Below, piece after piece: positions 53,815 to 59,800 of a stretch of DNA of 64,000 nucleotides. The notes under the pieces are model-generated. The model ran no database searches. It was not told the DNA's origin and was given only the letters and a program-made list of their open reading frames with translations. Source of the stretch: Echinometra lucunter. Its lineage: Eukaryota; Echinodermata; Echinoidea; Camarodonta; Echinometridae. Made by a program: the position numbers and the translations under genes. The stretch spans positions 21,410,932 to 21,474,931 of the forward strand of contig CM057162.1 in NCBI GenBank assembly GCA_029962745.1. Reading direction: 5' to 3'. Positions within the stretch are counted from its first letter, which is position 1; each line of letters begins with the position of its first letter.

Positions 53815-56800
53815 CATTATTATTATCAACCATTAAGGTGATCTTGCCTATGGAGGTTTGCATGGTGGTACTGAACATGGATAAGGTTTACAGTTCACCA
53901 TGTGGTAAGTCCTGAAAGGACGGTTATTAGAGAAAAAGTGGGAAAAGTTGAGAGGAGAAGAAATGGAGAGGCAAGATAAAGAGTAAGAAAGTTTATCTTC
54001 TTGAGAATGAGTTAAAGGGTAAGTCCACCCTAGAAGTTTCACTGTTTCAGTAAAAGGAGATAAATTTGTACAGCATTTTAAAAAAGAAGTGAGCAAAATC
54101 GGTCAAAGAATAAGAAAATTACACTCATTTACATTTCCTAGTAAAATACTCTCAGCTTGGCAAATTGGCAACACTGATGACATCATATGCAAGCAGGTCT
54201 CCATTCACTTTGTACATAAAATTTCACATTTTCTCAATTTTCTTGGTAGTAACACATTTTCTTACCCCATAGTCAAAGTATGTTATGTAAAAAGCAATTC
54301 TTCTGAACATACATTGATTATGGGGGTTAGAAAATGTGTCACTCATCTCTAGAAAGATACTCTCTCTTGCTCCCTATCCCGCCTTTCCATTTCTTCTCCC
54401 CCTCAACTTTCTCCAATTTCCTCTAAGCGGTAACAGTCCTTTTCAGGACTTACCACATGGTGAAGCTTAAAAACATCATTCACGTCACCATGAAGGCTTG
54501 TTCACATATTAGGAGGAAAGCCCCTTCAGGAAAGCCCTGCAGTTTCCCCTCTTCATATTTGAACAGGCCTTAAAGGCATCTCGTGCCTATTAGGACATTC
54601 TCTTGTGTGGTATGAGTCCTGATTGGTACTAATAATAAGCACCAATTAACATTTTCTTCATTTATTGTTCTAATCAGTTTGGAAACGTAGTGAAAATTAG
54701 TGTCCTGAAAACATATGTAAAAAATGCAAAATGCATGCTGTTGTATGTTTTGCTTGCGTTTCGGATGCTTCTTCATGCCACTGTGTTTTGCTAAGCTAAC
54801 ATACACTTCATTTCTTATCTACATCCTTATGTAAGTGAATGGAAATGTGTACTTTACATAAACAGTTACATAGACTGGTACATATAATTTCCTAAGTTAT
54901 TGTACTTTTAATTAGTTAATCCCTGTATATAGGATTATTGTTCTTCACGTACCCTAACTAACAGTTGTAATATGGCAAGAAATTAACAACTGAAAGATTC
55001 AACCCAGTTTGTAGTCCAATGTACATGTGTGTTTACATTTTGTGGCTTATGATCATTCCAATACCTCAAAGTCTACACCAATTCTTTTTCACTACGTAGT
55101 CACCATTCTGCAGTTACTTCCAAATTGTAGTCCCATTATCTTTAAAAGTACCCATGCTGGCTTCATACAAATTGTATACTGACAATACTTTGTTTCATAT
55201 CTTCCAATTTTTCTCTACAGGATGTTTTGCCTGTCCAGGTAGCTCATCTTGTCTGTATGAGCTCCAGGTCTGTGATTTCTATAACGATTGTCCAGGAGGG
55301 GAAGATGAAGTAGAAAGTCTCTGCAATCATTCACAATTCATCAGTAAGTCTCTAAGTACTCTGCAGTCTTCCTTTGTATAATACTAAGGCAGCAATAGAT
55401 GATCAAGGCATGGGCATTATCTGTCACAAGATTCAGTTCCTTGATACCATCTCGGAACAGTTTTATGAAGTGAAACTAATTCTAAGGCAATCTGTGTATC
55501 AAAAGAAACTTTTCTGTAAAGGCCGTACCGGTATTTTTGTTTCACGTCAACACTTTTCCTTACTGAAAACTATACTAAGAGAGCTTGTGCATAAAGACCA
55601 CCTGCCCATAAGGAGCACCTTTCATCCTCCAAGTTTTGTAATCTTCAGAGTTTCTTACCATCAAAATGGAAGCTTGTGACGATTTACTGTTCAAGTCTTG
55701 ATATCCAAACTTCTGACTGTGAATGGTGGCCGCTAACGATGTGCGAAAAGTTCTGTTTTTCCAGCACTCTACTTTCTTCTCAACTCTTGGTCCCATCTTT
55801 TTTTTTCAATAGAGGAATTTCAGCCGTAATAAAACAGAGTACCATGGCAACAATGGTAATTTGATGGTATACTGTCAGTCAATTATGGTAAATTATCAAA
55901 TTACCATCAAATTGCTATGGGAGACTATGGTACTTTGTTGCACTGTGCTCTACTTTCTTCTCAATTCTCTACCCCGTCTTTGCTCTATTTTCTTCTCAAC
56001 TCTCTACCCCCATCTCAGAGGAAATTCAGGTCCCAACAGGAGAATGGGTGACAATTGACCAGCATTCTGGAAGTGAGGATGATCGCGGCACCCCAGCGAG
56101 CGACTTCGTCGAGTTCACACACTATGTGTTCCGTGGTGAGCCTGGTACAACCCTGTTCATGGAGCTGTTGAATTACACCTGGTCCAATGGCCCACTTCTT
56201 CCTCTGCTTCGAATCTACGCCGGCAACGGGGAAGATCCCACGAACTCCTCAGCAAACTCGGCCTACTTGGATGGCAGCGGGTACTCTCATAGCATCAGCT
56301 ATTCTGATAACTTTACCTTGAACAGTGACACGGGCTACGGTCTAGTTGGATTCCCCAAGGGTATTGATGCATATGTCAAGATAAGAGTCACTGCCATAGG
56401 TAAGCACCAAGTATTGATACATTTATACAAGTCACAGCCATTGGTAAGCACCAAGGATGATACATTTGTACAAGTCACAGCCATAGGTAAGCACCAAAGA
56501 TTGATGCATTTATATGAGTCACTGCCATGTAGGTAGGCACCAAGGATGATACATTTATACAAGTCACTGTCATAGGTAAGCACCAAAGATTGATACATTT
56601 ATACAAGTCACAACCATAGGTAAGCACCAAAGATTGATACATCTATAAGAGTAACTGCCATGTAGGTGAGCACCAAGCATTGATACATTTTTTTACAAGT
56701 CACAGCCTTAGCTAAGCACCAAAGATTGATACATTTATACAAGTCACTGCCATAGGTAAGCACCAAAGATTGATACATTTAAAAAGTAACTGTCATTTGT

Positions 56801-59800
56801 AGCAACCATGCACACTCATCCTAGAAAAATCTTGATTCAGTTGTGTTAAACATGCATTCAGTGAACACAGTGCAGCACACAGTCTTCTGCTGCAGTGCAT
56901 GGGAAGCTGACTGAACGTCAGGGTGCAATGAGCATGTTTCTCTGTGACTGGTCATTCGTAGAACATTATTTTATGGATAAAGCTTGTTTTTTAACTTATT
57001 TGTATAACTTTTATTTTTTCATGTAGATACATCTTCCTGATGTGTCATGGAAGGCTATGTACATGTGATACATGTATTCTAGCTATGTTCATGCAAAAAA
57101 TCCATTTTATTTATAAAAAAAGATAATAACATAGATATACATTTAGCCAACTGGAGAACCAAACTCTTCATATTAATGAATTGGTGTGTGTATACTCAAA
57201 TACTTTATCATCAGTTAATCACTGTTTGATCAAATCTAGAAATTATTACCTGTAATATAACACTATGTGCATCTGTAGTTTCAGTAGATCCCATGATTTT
57301 GGGGTATCTTTTCATCTTGGAAACGGCCACATATTATTATTTTTTCTCTTTATAATTCAGCTTGTGAGAGCCCTCAGACGCCGTGCTTCAGATCCCCTAA
57401 CTGTGTAAACTGGGCCAATGAAACCTGTGATGGAGTAGATCAGTGTGTCTACAGCAAAGAAGATGAACTGAACTGTGATGGTAAGGCCCCATTTACGTCA
57501 TGTTCCAGTGAGGCAAGTTGGGTCAGTAGATTAACCCATTCGTGACAGGAATTATTGAAAGCCTAATTTGATCAGCTTTTATTCTTCAAATTGGCAATAC
57601 CAACATTTTTATTTTATTGCTACATTTTTCTTATAAAATGTCATGTATCTGAAATGAATATAAATTGACAGGAATTATGATGAAAAGTCAAAAAGTTGCC
57701 AATTTAAGGATTTTAATGCTTATTTTCCTTTTAAAAAATTTCAGCATCAAACAACAAATATTGACGCAACCAAAGTAGGCACAGTTTGTGTAGAATTTTT
57801 TGCTCTTTCTGCTCATGTATTTGGTATGATTTTTAGGGTTTTGCATCAAAAGATATTAGGCCAAACCACAAAATGTGAACCTCGGTCATGAATGGGTTAA
57901 GTCTGCCTGTTGAACCAAATATTGTGGGTTTGAATAGACCCCGGGCAGACACCTGAAGCTTGCATTATGTGTGTATGTGCCCCCTCCCCCCCTGTTTCAT
58001 GGAAGCAGGCTATGTTTCAGTGGAAAACACTCTGTCTCTCTGATAGGATGTTAACACATTGGCTACTGGAACCGGATGGCCCCTATATCAAGTCTGGGGA
58101 AAGAGAGAATTCATTATTCAAAGGGAGGCCCTGTGTAGAGGACACTCACTACCTTTGCACATTAAAAACCCACTTGGAAGAATAGGGAGAGATCCCAGTG
58201 AGACCAAGTAGTTATATCGGTAGGAGAGACCCAGGGTCTTGATGAGAAATTTGCTTCCCCCCCCCCCCTCTCAAAGTTGAAGTGTAGGTCACGCCAAATT
58301 TGAGAAATAATGACCTTATTTATGCAGGCTTCTGAGAACTGCTGCAGTAAACTGCAGAGGTAGAATAAGAGTCCAGATCTTGACATTTCTGTTTAACCTA
58401 CATGTACATGTAAAGTGAGTATGTGTAGCATCTTTGTTGTGCATAGCGACCATTTTCCCCACTGCTTATTTTACTGTATAATTTCATGAATGACCACAGT
58501 TTACTTTTTCTTGTGTGAATGAGCCGTAAACAGAAAGAAAACTTAAAACCCACAACAAAAGAGTTTATAGCCAATTGGTCTACTACCAGTTGGTCTAATT
58601 GTCAGATCGTTTTACACCACCATGGCTTAACCCATTTCGTCTACTATCATTTTGGTCTCATTGCCATTTGGTCCAATCATCACTTGGTCTTATACCCACT
58701 TGGGCTAATTGTCATTTTGTCTAATGATGAAATGGTCTAATTGTTACCTCGTCTACTTAGTTTTCCTCATTCCTAATTGGTCCATTACCAGTTTATCCAG
58801 TCAGATAGACTAAGTGGTGTTAGACCAAGTGGATATTGACAAAAAGGGCATAGCCTAACTGGAAATTGAACGAAATGGTAATTGGACTAAGTGGCTATTA
58901 GACTAAATGGTTATTAGACAAAGTGGTTGTAGACAAAATCGGATTAGACTATGTGAGATGAGACCAAACGGGCATTAGACAAAGTGAGAGTAGACACCAA
59001 GTGACAATTCACCCACAAAGACCAGCATCACAATAAAAACCACTTAATGATATTAATAAGATGCTCATTAACGTGTCACTAGTGGTTCACACTTAAAGCA
59101 ACAAACCCCTGCATTTTTTGTGTTTGGGTGTGTGTGTGTGAATGGTGTACAAGGGGGGGAAAATGGCAATTCAAGAGTTTTTATTCTTTTGCGGGGGAGG
59201 GGGGGGGGGCTCATGGGGGCAAAAATGTGTGAACCAATTAAATTCTTATAAAGTTAATGCAAAATGTGACAAAGATATCTTCTGCGCAACTTTTGGCAAA
59301 TTCTGTTTTATTTATTAAATGTGAAGAAGCCTCTATTTGCCAAAAGTTGCGCAGAATATATCTTGACATCATATTTGGCATCAACTTTATAAGAATTTCA
59401 TTGGTTCACACCTTTTTGCCTCCAGGAGGCAAAAAAAAACCCAAAACCTCTTGCATTGCTGTTCCCCCCCCCCCCTTGTACACCATTCACACACACACAC
59501 ACACACACACCCTCACACACACACACACACAAATGGATTTGCTTCTTTGTATGTGAAGAAGCCTCTATTGTTACTTTACTATTATTGCTGTTGCAACATT
59601 GTATTTACCAGATTGTGATCTGTCCTGTTACTTTGATGATTCAACATGTCTTTACTACCATGATTACTGTGATGGTGAATATGACTGCTCTGCCGGGGAA
59701 GATGAAATTAACTGTGCAGGTAAAAGCTTCAAGTTGATTGAACTTAATTTATGTCCGGACCCCTCAAGGTGGACAATTTTAACACAGAGCTCAGTGCATG

